A DNA stretch of 64,000 nucleotides from assembly GCA_965204705.1 (NCBI GenBank), contig CBDBFE010000001.1, forward strand, positions 1 through 64,000. Reading direction: 5' to 3'. The DNA comes from Bin5 sp965204705. GTDB lineage: Bacteria > Chloroflexota > Anaerolineae > Caldilineales > Caldilineaceae. The notes beneath the pieces were generated by a model. It had not been told where the DNA came from. It did no database searches and saw only the letters and a program-made list of their open reading frames with translations. Made by a program: the position numbers and the translations under genes. This document shows, in pieces, positions 27,457 to 36,421 of this stretch (positions are counted from its first letter, which is position 1; each line of letters starts with the position of its first letter).

Positions 27457-28724
27457 ACGTCATCTCCGGCGAGCTGGTCAACGACAATCGCCTCCGCCTC
27501 GTCAACCAACGCGGCGAAATCGTCCCCGCTGGGAATATAGTCGGACAAGAGCTTTCGATAGCGGCTGTGATGATACAGGTCTGAAAACTCGGCACCCAAA
27601 CGCTCTTGCAGTTCGGGGACGTCCTTTGCCCGATCCACTGTCCTGAGCAGTTCGGCTACAAAGTCGGAACCCTCGATACGCTCTTGCCGATTGAACGGCG
27701 CGCTCGTTTCGTCTTCGATGCGCTCGCACCAGACAAACGGCGAGCGCCCTTCCCACTCGCCGTTCAGATCGTCTGTCAGACCCTCGATAGAATTCGGCCG
27801 CCGCAGAGTACTGTGCAAACTGCCCCGCCCGACCAAAGTCACTTGCAACACGACCGGTCGGCCGCCAGCATTCCCCTGAGCGTCGGTCATACTCTGTTCG
27901 AGACTGTCCAGCAACTCCTGCTCAGTCTCTATCCGGGAAATATCGAGGATGGACCGCTCCCACCGCACGGTGTCCACGGCCCTGAAATCCAACTGCACGT
28001 TTCCTGCTATGTCCACTTCTACAAGGTATACACCGTGCGCGCCGCCCTCATTCGGATGTCTGCCTTGGGAATTGCCCGGGTATATCACAACTGGGGACTT
28101 ATCGCTGAGTATCTGCCTCGTATGTACGTGGCCCAGCGCCCAGTAATCGATTTCGGACAATCGGAGATCGTCCAACGAACACGGGGCATAGGAGGCGTGC
28201 CCCGCGTTGCCGTCAACGTTGGCATGCATCAAGCCGATAGAAAAGGCACTGGAATTGACTTTTTTGAGACCTCGCACCAGGTTGTCGTGAACTTCGCGCG
28301 TCGGATAACTGATGCCGTGAACGACCGCACGTTCGGGTTCATTCTCGAACACCGGCGCGGCCTCAAACTGCGCGCCAAAACGGATACAGCTTGGCGGATA
28401 CTCAAGTCGCGCTTCCCAACCGTCGAGGGGATCATGGTTGCCGTGGCAGACAAATGAGGGTATGCCGGCATCGTGCAGTTGTTTAAGGCCCGCGATGAAC
28501 CTGAGTTGCGCGCGCAAGCTCCGATCAGCCGAATCGTACACATCGCCCGCAACGAGCAACGCGTCCACCTGCTCGTCGATGCAGAGCTTGACAATGTTCT
28601 CGTAAGCCCTGAACGTCGCCTCGTGCAGTGCGTTTGCCACATTCTCAGGGGCAGTGGCCTTTATACCGACAAAGGGGCTGTCGAGATGCAGATCGGCGGC
28701 ATGTACGAAGCGAAGAAGGGACAT
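27453..28724 (-). CDS. yhaO: YhaO-like Mre11/SbcD-type exonuclease
   Basis: 423 residues. The metallophosphoesterase motifs are all present: HAADLHLDSP (DxH), LLVAGDVYD (GDxxD), CHGNHDPLD (GNHD), GLMHANVDG and ALGHVHTR (GHxH). It begins directly at the catalytic domain, as usual. The Mn-dependent nuclease partner of the ATPase encoded by the overlapping downstream gene. Adjacent across 4.3 kb from the RecQ fusion and SSB, but on the opposite strand and thus a separate transcript. Housekeeping double-strand break repair is the conservative reading. Confidence 0.92.
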   Translation of the reverse strand: MSLLRFVHAADLHLDSPFVGIKATAPENVANALHEATFRAYENIVKLCIDEQVDALLVAGDVYDSADRSLRAQLRFIAGLKQLHDAGIPSFVCHGNHDPLDGWEARLEYPPSCIRFGAQFEAAPVFENEPERAVVHGISYPTREVHDNLVRGLKKVNSSAFSIGLMHANVDGNAGHASYAPCSLDDLRLSEIDYWALGHVHTRQILSDKSPVVIYPGNSQGRHPNEGGAHGVYLVEVDIAGNVQLDFRAVDTVRWERSILDISRIETEQELLDSLEQSMTDAQGNAGGRPVVLQVTLVGRGSLHSTLRRPNSIEGLTDDLNGEWEGRSPFVWCERIEDETSAPFNRQERIEGSDFVAELLRTVDRAKDVPELQERLGAEFSDLYHHSRYRKLLSDYIPSGDDFAALVDEAEAIVVDQLAGDDV

Positions 28725-28966
28725 GTATCTCTGTCAATTCCGGTTGGATGGCTGGACAAATATAGCTGATCGCTTTCTGTATGGCCAATCATTGTGGTCC
28801 CTATTGATAGAAATTCCCACTGCCACCCACACAGAATCTACAACGGGAACCATCTCCTGCCAGAAGTCTCTTCTTCAGATTTTTTTCTTAGCCATTCATC
28901 CCTTACGTCGCTGTTTCAACCTTCTTCAAAACTATAATTGGTGGACTAACTGTGAGCGCAAAGCCT
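28725..28966. other. Intergenic, AT-richer stretch
   Basis: About 240 nt without a gene, base composition lower in GC than its surroundings (runs such as GATTTTTTTC). May hold the yhaO promoter; no clear -10/-35 pair was recognised. Confidence 0.4.
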
Positions 28967-29292
28967 CTACCCCAACCACCTTGTGGCCCACTCCGCGTGT
29001 TCAGCACGGGTGTAGTCGGCGACCATGCCAGCACTACGCCAGCATCCCTGCGCCATGATCTCATGCGTGGGCGCACCGGCCCTCGCCATGCGCCGCGCCA
29101 TCCCGACCCGCCCGGAATGCCCGCTGTAGCCGGCACCCAGGCCTGCCGCCCTGGCCGCGGCCTTGACGCGGCGCGAGATCGACGACACCGACAGGCCCTC
29201 GCAGTCTATGCGTGATTCCTTCGCAACGAGACTCTTTTCGCCGGAGGAGCCAAACTGCTTCTCCAGGCTCCCCCAGCGCTCACCCCGTCTCA
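28967..29292 (-). pseudogene. C-terminal fragment of a tyrosine recombinase
   Basis: The frame reads RRGERWGSLEKQFG, then ISRRVKAAARAAGL, YSGHSGRVGMARRMA, GCWRSAGMVADYTR and ends ATRWLG. This gives the H-x-x-R box, the W (H/W) position and the nucleophilic Tyr of phage-type integrases. The N-terminal binding domain and the first catalytic Arg are missing. Its 5' limit coincides with the stop of the neighbouring multi-domain gene at 29290, so a rearrangement breakpoint is probable. It may have belonged to the element that carries the replication genes at 32.4-36.4 kb. Confidence 0.75.
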
Positions 29293-31662
29293 ATCCGGTG
29301 ATGGCAGCTCCTGACATGCCACGTGTTCGCTGCCGTCCACTGAGTCATACGCGTTGAAGATGAGCCTCGAGTCTGGCGTTATGCCGGGGAAGTCCCCGAC
29401 CAGCGTGATCGTGTCGGCGACGGGAGACACGACAATCGCCGCTTCCCCCATCCTTCTGAACCCGTCCTGGACTCTCCTCGAGGTATAAGCCTCCACCTTG
29501 CTCTCGATCGACGCAGCGGTATTGTTGTCTACGTTCTCTGGCAGGACGGTATGGGTGGCAGACATCTCGTAGTCCAGCCCGAACTGACCGCCCTCCTCAC
29601 CGGGGTCAACATCAATCGAAATTTCCCAGCGGTACTCGTACGCTCTTTCGCCTACGCCTTCTCGGTCGAACGCGAGCCTTTCCGGCACGTCCCGGAACTG
29701 GATGATGACCGCAAGTGTCTCACCGATCAGAGCCGTACTCACGCCGGTAATGTCAGTGTGGCCCGGCAGTTCGTCAGATACCTCGTCGACTACCGTCTGC
29801 AGCGGCTTGATTATGGCCTCGTCCGCGCCGCAAGGGCCGGGAAACAACCACCAGTTCATGGGAAGGTGACACTCCAGCTGGTCTTCGCCTCTCAGCACGT
29901 CGTCTGTAACAAAAACGAGTCGCGACGCCGCACTGATTCCGGGTATGGTTCCACGCAGGGTAACCGTGTCAGCCTCGGCCGAGGCAATATAGCTCGATTC
30001 CCCGAAAGCGGTAAAGCTTCTTGAGCCAATTTTCCAAACGTCTGACCCGAGTCCGTCTGAGACTGGGGCTACGTGGTTTTCCCCGCTTTCTGACAGGAAA
30101 GCAATATGATAAGCCGACAGCAGGTACTCGAAGCCTCCGCCAAAACCGGTATTCCTGTCATTGTCGACGTCGATATGCACCGCCCACCTGTACTCCATCA
30201 TGCCTTTCTGAATTCCGGTTCGGTTGAGAGTCAGGCTCTCCGGAAGGTCCCGCAGATGGAATACCACTGTCAGCTTCTCGCCCGACAAGGATGAGTCGAT
30301 GCCGGTGATGTCGATGTGGGCGTTGTCAGCGTCTACGGGCTCATCGGACTTGACAAGACTCTTTACGAGTACATCCGAAACGTCGTCGGTCACCGAACTG
30401 CCCGGGGTAAAGGCTTCAACGGAACCACACTTGGCAGGCGCCTCGTCCCAGAAAGCCGACGCCAGACATCCAACTGTATCGGACCCGTACAGATAGTCGT
30501 AGACCCCGAACGTAAGTCGCGATTGCGGCGAGATGCCATGAACGGCCCCGCTGAGAGTAACCGTGTTGGCTTCGGCAGACGCTTCCAGTCTGGCGCTGCC
30601 GATGAACAGACCTCTGACGTCGCCGTCTGTTGACAGCACCCAGCCCGCGGCCTCCGTCCCGTTCTCGATCGACTGTCTGCTATTGGTGCCGACTTTCGAT
30701 GACGGCGCGAAATGGTAGCCCATAAGCGCAAAGTCGGCCCCCCCAATGCCGGTCTCTTTATCACCGTCCGCGTCGACCGATACCTGCCATATATACTCCA
30801 TCTGCCCTTCCGCCACGCCGGTTCGATTGAAAGTGAGCCTGTCCGGCAGGTCCCGCAGATGGAATACGACCGTCAGAATACCGTCGCGCAAATAGGTGTC
30901 GACTTCAGTTATGTCGATATGCGGCGGCAGTGAATTCGAGATTTCGTCGGTCGCGGTTTGACCGGGCAGGATGGAATCTGGGCCGGATTCGCAGTCGCCA
31001 AGTGTCACACGCTCGCCAAAGCCGGGAAAACACCCTGCCTGATCGGAACCGCCCAGCGCATCAGTGCTCCTGAATGCAAGCCTCACCTCCGGCCTGAGCC
31101 TTGGTACGCCCCCCGTTATCGTGATCGTGTCCGCTTCGGCAGACAGTTCGACCCTGGCATTCAAAACAGGATGCGGCCCGTCGATGCCCAAGGACCAGAG
31201 GTTTGCCTTCAATATGTTCCCGATTTCAACCGGCCGACTGCCCCCGCTGTCTGCTTCCGATACTTCATGATAGGCCGACAGAAAATATTCGAATCCTCCC
31301 ATAAAGCCGGTGCCCGGGTCGTCGTCCAGGTCCACCCACACTTCCCAGCTGTACTCGATCGAGCCGGGTGCAACGCCCGGCCGGTCGAATGTCAGCCTCT
31401 CTGGAAGATCTCTCACGTGAAAGACGGCAGTCAGAATCTTCCCCCCTGAGATGGAGGTGCTGACTCTGGCAATGTCCGTATGGGCGGCCAGTTCGTCGGA
31501 GAGGTCGTCGGTGACAATATCGCCCGGCCTGATTATGCCGGCAGGGTCACACGAGCCGGCTGCGCTGTCCCCGGTCAAACCCTGCTGGGCAGCCGCGCTT
31601 CCTGGCGCCAGTGCCGCCAATAGGACAAGTAGAAAGAATGGGGTAAAGCTCTTGGTCTTCAT
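29290..31662 (-). CDS. Secreted four-domain protein of the recurrent family
   Basis: 790 residues from the start at 31662 (Shine-Dalgarno GGGAGA upstream; a longer frame to 31983 has no ribosome site). Signal peptide MKTKSFTPFFLLVLLAALAP then GSAAAQQ. Four domain copies follow, with blocks such as FHVRDLPERLTFDRPGV, WVDLDDDPGTG and IPGISAASRL. The last copy has lost most of the acidic loop (DVDPGEEGG). Repeats are separated by linkers with DxVSD..PxHxDIT, which start each unit. The 3' end abuts an integrase fragment. Exported protein of unknown role. Confidence 0.85.
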   Translation of the reverse strand: MKTKSFTPFFLLVLLAALAPGSAAAQQGLTGDSAAGSCDPAGIIRPGDIVTDDLSDELAAHTDIARVSTSISGGKILTAVFHVRDLPERLTFDRPGVAPGSIEYSWEVWVDLDDDPGTGFMGGFEYFLSAYHEVSEADSGGSRPVEIGNILKANLWSLGIDGPHPVLNARVELSAEADTITITGGVPRLRPEVRLAFRSTDALGGSDQAGCFPGFGERVTLGDCESGPDSILPGQTATDEISNSLPPHIDITEVDTYLRDGILTVVFHLRDLPDRLTFNRTGVAEGQMEYIWQVSVDADGDKETGIGGADFALMGYHFAPSSKVGTNSRQSIENGTEAAGWVLSTDGDVRGLFIGSARLEASAEANTVTLSGAVHGISPQSRLTFGVYDYLYGSDTVGCLASAFWDEAPAKCGSVEAFTPGSSVTDDVSDVLVKSLVKSDEPVDADNAHIDITGIDSSLSGEKLTVVFHLRDLPESLTLNRTGIQKGMMEYRWAVHIDVDNDRNTGFGGGFEYLLSAYHIAFLSESGENHVAPVSDGLGSDVWKIGSRSFTAFGESSYIASAEADTVTLRGTIPGISAASRLVFVTDDVLRGEDQLECHLPMNWWLFPGPCGADEAIIKPLQTVVDEVSDELPGHTDITGVSTALIGETLAVIIQFRDVPERLAFDREGVGERAYEYRWEISIDVDPGEEGGQFGLDYEMSATHTVLPENVDNNTAASIESKVEAYTSRRVQDGFRRMGEAAIVVSPVADTITLVGDFPGITPDSRLIFNAYDSVDGSEHVACQELPSPD

Positions 31663-32347
31663 CGACGGATCTCCCGAAAAAATTAGCCGGCCGGAAACCC
31701 GGCCGGAGTGCCCGGAGAAGTTATCGCCCAAGCCTGCCGCCAGGGGCGCATAGAAGCGGAGCAGAAGCATATCATGGCATAAGACAAGAAAAAACACGGG
31801 CGCACAGCACGCCATCGTCAACTTTTCGAGATCAATCGAAGGCCAACAGCCTCTTGAAGGTGACGCACTTACGGATAAAACGTCCCGGTTCGACAATGAC
31901 ATCCAGAAACATTTACCTGCTGAACGTGTTCTTGGGAGGCGTTCAGGGGGGCGGGGGCGTAACCGCGGTTGGCGGCGCATCACAGCTGCAGATAGAGAAG
32001 AGGCGCGACAGATCTTGGCACAGCGCCTTGCAAGTGAGACAGAGAAGCAAGCGTGCCAGCGCCTGGCTACGCTGGCACGAATAAGAGAGTGTCAACCTGG
32101 AGACGGCGTTAACGGTGGCCCGCACGGCTGCCAGTGACGACATGCTCGCCGAAATCAAAAAGAGGCTTATATGCGCTCTGCATACCGCCTCCCTAGAGGA
32201 AACTGTCAGCGGCTGCAATCATCCTCCGAACCGGCCGGATTGCACTCTATTCGAGGGGCGGCGCCCCAAAAAGGGGCATGGGCGCCCCTCCCCATTCCCC
32301 TTATGGGGTTATGGGGAAAAATGGGGGGTCCCCTTTTTACTCTGGAG
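31663..32347. other. Region between the secreted-protein gene and the iterons
   Basis: No convincing gene. A 10-base hairpin CGTGCCAGCG / CGCTGGCACG lies near 32052-32079, and G/C-rich small inverted repeats lie near 32250-32300, followed by a CCCCTTTTT run at 32330-32340. Together with the iterons this could be part of a replication origin (inference). Confidence 0.45.
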
Positions 32348-32459
32348 AGCGTTACCTGATATGTAATGAAGCGTTACCTGATATGTAGTCAAGCGTTACC
32401 TGATATGTAATAAAGCGTTACCTGATATGTATTTTGGCCAAAGCGTTACCTGATATGTA
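32348..32459. repeat. Five iterons, putative replication origin
   Basis: AGCGTTACCTGATATGTA occurs five times in direct orientation, starting at 32348, 32370, 32392, 32414 and 32442. Spacings are 22, 22, 22 and 28 nt, so the first four lie on nearly the same helical face. The array ends against the stop codon (32461-32463) of the initiator gene. Iterons bound by a plasmid initiator typically have this length and period. Confidence 0.92.
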
Positions 32460-32460
32460 G

Positions 32461-32902
32461 TCAAAGGACGAATCCTGCGCCCCAGCCGTTCGGGGGTAGA
32501 ATTCGGTATCCCTCGTCTGCCTCCACGATGTTGCAGTAACCTTGCTCAGCCATAAGGCGCAAGCCACGAATGGAATCTAACCGGCGTTTGCGGATTGCCG
32601 TCGGGGACAGTTGTTTCTCAGCCGGACCAAATGCAAGTTCCATTACCTGGTCGGGGGTCAGGATGGGATAGACATTCGCCGCCGGATTGGGATCCCGTGC
32701 CGCTTCGGCAACGCTATAGACACGCTCGTCCTCCGCGTTCAGTGCCACAACGTCATCCCGTAGCCGTCGTTTGTCCTCCTTGCCGGTCATATACTGTCGG
32801 ATCGGGTTGCCACCCTCGTCTGTTAGGACCTCGCCGTCCTCGCCCAACAGATCGCGGCTTTCATTGCGGTACATGCGCGGTTCTGTTGGCTGATGTAGCG
32901 TC
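32461..32902 (-). pseudogene. C-terminal part of the replication initiator, out of frame
   Basis: This frame continues the protein encoded at 32902-34016 after a one-base shift at a run of seven G (minus strand; 32902-32908). It reads QPTEPRMYRNESRDLLGED, then TGKEDKRRLRDDVVALNAED, PILTPDQVMELAFGP and a C-terminal IRKRRLDSIRGLRLMAEQGY, with helix-turn-helix-like character. The in-frame peptide before MYRNES is an accident of the third phase. The stop overlaps the edge of the iteron array. If the shift is not a base-calling error, the initiator is broken or made by slippage. Confidence 0.7.
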
Positions 32903-34016
32903 CCCCCCGTCGCCCGTACCGGTCCCACAGGTAGCACAACCCCAATTCCGCACGCCAGCGGAGAACGGACTGCTGCGCCAGTACCCGCAAGGCAGGTTTG
33001 TAAACAAGTGGACCGAGATCATTGACGCCTGGAGGGTAGTTGACTTCAAACACCACCTTATCGCGGTAGGCATTCCATGCCCTTGGCATGTTCCGTACCA
33101 GAACTGCAGCCCACCTTCCACCACGACCATCTTCGCCTTCCCACGGGAATCGAAGGTTGTGCACCCGATGGAGAGCGGCCTCTACAGCGGGGTATCGGTT
33201 GCGTTCATACCGGCCATTTGGAAACAGCCACGAACTCGTCGATTCAACCAAATCACCAAATTCCACCTCAAGAGTTCGCTGGCCGATTCGACTCCTGGTC
33301 TGCACCAATAAGATCACTTCGAGCCAAATGCGGGCATCATATGGCGCGCCTTTTCCCGGCCTCTTCCCCGCCGCCGCATCCCAGTAGTAGAGCGGAAGGG
33401 TGGGGATCAATGTCTCCTCAACCGGCGCCAATCCCGGCAGATATGCCTGTGTATCCTCTTGAAAACCGGTATGTGCTGGTAAGTCCTCATAATCCAACAG
33501 ATCGGACGTGACTCGGATCGGTCGCACCGTTGCAAGAGTCTCGGGGAGTATCGCTGTTCCTCGATCGTCCGGCGAGCAGCGCCGCAGCCAACCCTCGATT
33601 AGCGCGGCAAGAGGATGTTTCAGGCCGCCGCGTTTCTCATTCGGGATCGCCTGGTAGAGCCGGTGCACGGATTTGAAGTCGTCCCTCGTCATCATCGCCA
33701 ACCTGCCCGTCGCCATATCCAGCGCGGGCCCGGTAAGGCTGCCGTCCGGCAGTTCGCGGAACAGTTCTGGCGGGATCGGGATCACGCTCTTCTGCTCGCT
33801 TACCGTTAAGCCCGTTTCTAACGCCATGCGCGCGCGGATTAACGCGTCCAGCCGGTCCCAGGCCTGAGCCCGCGCGTCGACCATCCGCGTTTCACCCATC
33901 GCGTCCGCCACGTCTTCCGGCGTGGGCAGCTGCGTATCATCTGGCAGGCCGATTTTGCCGATAGCCGTGCGATAACAGAGATCGCCCCACGCCTGATCAA
34001 AGGTCGCTTGTGTCAA
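32823..34016 (-). CDS. Iteron-type replication initiator, N-terminal part
   Basis: I place the start at a TTG (34016; MTQATFDQAWGDL) because AAGGAGG lies 7 nt upstream, whereas the ATG at 34046 has none. The product (about 397 codons) has no family that I can name with certainty, but its position as third gene of a TOPRIM/AAA/initiator set beside iterons suggests a RepC-like role: binding iterons and opening the origin. Features include PTPEDVADAMGETRM, PLYYWDAAAGKRPGKGAPYD and RYPAVEAALHRVHNLRFPW. The natural frame leaves this one at a G7 run (32902-32908). The last ~25 codons after that point are probably not native. Confidence 0.65.
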   Translation of the reverse strand: MTQATFDQAWGDLCYRTAIGKIGLPDDTQLPTPEDVADAMGETRMVDARAQAWDRLDALIRARMALETGLTVSEQKSVIPIPPELFRELPDGSLTGPALDMATGRLAMMTRDDFKSVHRLYQAIPNEKRGGLKHPLAALIEGWLRRCSPDDRGTAILPETLATVRPIRVTSDLLDYEDLPAHTGFQEDTQAYLPGLAPVEETLIPTLPLYYWDAAAGKRPGKGAPYDARIWLEVILLVQTRSRIGQRTLEVEFGDLVESTSSWLFPNGRYERNRYPAVEAALHRVHNLRFPWEGEDGRGGRWAAVLVRNMPRAWNAYRDKVVFEVNYPPGVNDLGPLVYKPALRVLAQQSVLRWRAELGLCYLWDRYGRRGGRYISQQNRACTAMKAAICWARTARS

Positions 34017-35370
34017 TATCCGCCCTCCTTGTCTTGCCTGCCCCATATTTCGCTATGACCTTCCGCCACGCCTCCGCGGAAGCGGTCTGCCCCTTCTTGG
34101 ACGCGCTGGCGCGGCTGGGATTGACGAAGCCCTTGCTCTTCAACCCGTGTAACTGCTCCTCGCTCACCTCCTCACCTGAAAGCGGCCCGCCCTCCAATGT
34201 ATGCACTTTCGGTGGCGGGGCCTGATCACTCTTCACCCGCCACGTCCAATGCGTGCTGGCGGTGCGTTCCAGGTAAACGGCCTCGGGGACCGGGCCGTAG
34301 GAAGCCTTGGCGCATCTAAGCGCCGGCCCCCCTTCCATATCCAGATGCCACCGCCAGCGCGACGCATTGTGCCAGTCGGTGTTGCCGCTGTAGCCCTGCT
34401 CTTTGCCCTCGCCGCTCTTGGCGGGGTGATGGATGATCAGGATGGCGCAGTCGCGCGCGCGTCCCCAGGCGTCCCAACTTCCCATGAATTCTCGCACTTG
34501 GGCCCGCTCATTCTCTCCCGACCCGTAGGCAGCCGCGAGCGAATCGAGCACCAGTAGATCGGGGGCATGATCCAGGGTCTCGCAGTACCGGCGTAGCGCC
34601 TCCCCCGCGCTCGTCTCCTTTGCTCGGCTGTTTGTCAGATCGCCGGCCCAGAGCGGCCCTAGGCCCTGCATGTCCAAAAAAAGCAGGCGGTTGTCAATCC
34701 GCCTTGTCAAAAGGTCCGGAGCATCCTGGCCAAGCCAGGGGGCGCTGACCGTTTCGGCCTGCTCAACATAATTCAGGCGTCGTCGGATCTCATCAGCCTC
34801 ATCCTCCCAGCTGGCAAAGACGACGGTGCCGGCCGCAACATCGGGCATGACCAGCTTGTCTCCCGCTCGTCCTATCCACGCGCCGCCGCCATCCGCCATC
34901 AACGCCGCCAGCTGGAGTGCCAGCATACTCTTGCCGGCGCCCCCCTCTGCCGATAGGATCCCGATGCGCCCCCGTGGCAGCCAGCCTTTGATCAGCCATT
35001 CCCGCGGGGGTGCCTTCTTCTGCCAATCTGTGCGCTCTCGATCTTTCAGCACGTCCACCAGATCAGGAACCAGCAGGGATTCAACAAAAGTCCACGCCGC
35101 CCGCTGCCTTTCCGGGTCGCCGCTGTGCAGGTCATCGATCACCTCAGCGGGCTCGCGTCCTCCCAGCACGCCCTCTGTAGCGTTCCCCTGCACGCTCTTG
35201 GGACGCAACGCCTGCACCGCGGCCACCGCCGCCGCATCGGGTGTCTGCCCGGCGCGCAACGCGTCCACGATTCTTGCCAGTTCCAAGGCGCCCTCCTGCG
35301 GCTTCACTCTCACAGTATCGCCGGCGATCCCCTGCCCGTTCTGCGTTCCGTTTTCAGCCCGCATGTCCAT
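33997..35370 (-). CDS. RepA-like hexameric replicative helicase (AAA_25/KaiC-like)
   Basis: About 457 residues from the start at 35370 (MDMRAENG; AGGAG 10 nt upstream), overlapping the TOPRIM gene by 17 nt. The RecA-like core has Walker A SAEGGAGKS after PRGRIGIL, a Walker B LLVLDSLAA, and a sensor-type LIIHHPAK. A GNTDWHNASRWRWHL segment follows, typical of plasmid RepA ATPases. The N-terminal ~130 residues are helical and basic; the C-terminus is lysine-rich. Predicted 5'-3' helicase of an IncQ-like replicon. Confidence 0.82.
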   Translation of the reverse strand: MDMRAENGTQNGQGIAGDTVRVKPQEGALELARIVDALRAGQTPDAAAVAAVQALRPKSVQGNATEGVLGGREPAEVIDDLHSGDPERQRAAWTFVESLLVPDLVDVLKDRERTDWQKKAPPREWLIKGWLPRGRIGILSAEGGAGKSMLALQLAALMADGGGAWIGRAGDKLVMPDVAAGTVVFASWEDEADEIRRRLNYVEQAETVSAPWLGQDAPDLLTRRIDNRLLFLDMQGLGPLWAGDLTNSRAKETSAGEALRRYCETLDHAPDLLVLDSLAAAYGSGENERAQVREFMGSWDAWGRARDCAILIIHHPAKSGEGKEQGYSGNTDWHNASRWRWHLDMEGGPALRCAKASYGPVPEAVYLERTASTHWTWRVKSDQAPPPKVHTLEGGPLSGEEVSEEQLHGLKSKGFVNPSRASASKKGQTASAEAWRKVIAKYGAGKTRRADIDTSDL

Positions 35371-36421
35371 CCCCTGTATTCTCCTGCAAAGGTGCTGACG
35401 CCGGATCGTGGCCGGCAGCAAGTTGTTTGATCTGCACGGCATACCCCTGGTTCGCCCACCTCTGCGCCGCCTGTTGCGCCGCCCGCATCCCCGCCTCGTC
35501 AGCATCCGGCCACAGAGTTACTGCAGCGAACCAGCCCGCCTCAATGCGGCCGTAGCCCGTACCGGCGCAGACCGCCGCAATCGCCGGCTCGTCAGCATAC
35601 CGCAGGATTCGCAGACCGTCCGCCAGACCCTCGCACACGTGCAGATGGCAGGCGCCTGTCCCCGGCCGTTTGCGCCACAACAGGCCGTAGGCCGACGCAT
35701 CTGATCCGAATGTCCGCTTGTCCCCGCCTCCCCCTGTCCAATGCTGCGCCTTCTGCCCATCCGCGTCGATAGCGACCAGATGCACCTTGCCCGGATCGGC
35801 CAGGGGGGCGTCCAGTCTCGGCATCGCCATCACCAGCGCCCCGGCCGCCCTGCTGTCCGGGCGTACGCCCCTGCCGGCCGGCATCTTTTTCTTGGGCAGC
35901 CAGCGCACCCCTTCCGGGAGGGGTTCGCCAGGCGGCCACAGCCCGCCCTTCGCCTTGCCGGCCAGCCAGCGGCTCACCGGGTGATGCGCCGGGGCCTGGC
36001 CGGTACTCACGGCCGCGGCAGCCCACAGCCTCGCCGCGTACGCCGCCGTGTCGCCGCCTGTGCGTCCCCGTGCGCTTTTGTGCGCAGTTTCTGGGCCCGG
36101 CATACCTGCACGCCCCTTTCTCTCTGCCCTGCACCCCTGCGCGCCGTCTGTGATGCCTCTGTGGCTGGGCGCCCGCGCCTCCCAGGGAGGAAGCCCCGCC
36201 GCCTGTCGCAGATTGTCGCGGGCGCGGTTGCGGCTTTCCGCGCTTTCATGGCAGCCCCGCGAAAAACAGCGAACGATCAGCTTGTCGGGGTCGTCGTCGG
36301 GAGAACGGAACGCGAGCCCGTCCGCGGTGTCGCCGCCGTGACAGATCGCCGTTGACGTGCGCCACCAGCCGCCCGCGCGCTTCGCGCCGATCGCAGCTGC
36401 AATCGTGTCAGCTAAAGTCAT
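35354..36421 (-). CDS. Plasmid/phage-type TOPRIM primase-like protein
   Basis: 355 residues from ATG 36421 (MTLADTIAAAIGAKRAGGWW; G-rich ribosome site just upstream). A GTG start at 36469 is possible but lacks a clear ribosome site. The N-terminal part has a CFSRGCHE segment. The C-terminal TOPRIM domain has CEGLADGL (catalytic Glu), CAGTGYG, LWPDADEAGMRAAQ (the D-x-D pair) and ends in VQIKQLAAGHDPA. First gene of the three-gene replication set, overlapping the helicase gene. Predicted to prime or assist replication. Confidence 0.8.
   Translation of the reverse strand: MTLADTIAAAIGAKRAGGWWRTSTAICHGGDTADGLAFRSPDDDPDKLIVRCFSRGCHESAESRNRARDNLRQAAGLPPWEARAPSHRGITDGAQGCRAERKGRAGMPGPETAHKSARGRTGGDTAAYAARLWAAAAVSTGQAPAHHPVSRWLAGKAKGGLWPPGEPLPEGVRWLPKKKMPAGRGVRPDSRAAGALVMAMPRLDAPLADPGKVHLVAIDADGQKAQHWTGGGGDKRTFGSDASAYGLLWRKRPGTGACHLHVCEGLADGLRILRYADEPAIAAVCAGTGYGRIEAGWFAAVTLWPDADEAGMRAAQQAAQRWANQGYAVQIKQLAAGHDPASAPLQENTGDGHAG

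Noticed and set aside
31663..31983. N-terminal extension of the four-domain secreted protein, including an integrase-like SGHSGRV string
   Set aside because: No ribosome site, non-native composition, and a clear signal peptide starts at 31662; the string is coincidental.
32348..32459. Possible short CRISPR array
   Set aside because: Repeats are 18 nt with 4-10 nt between them, far too short for spacers; an iteron array beside an initiator gene explains them.
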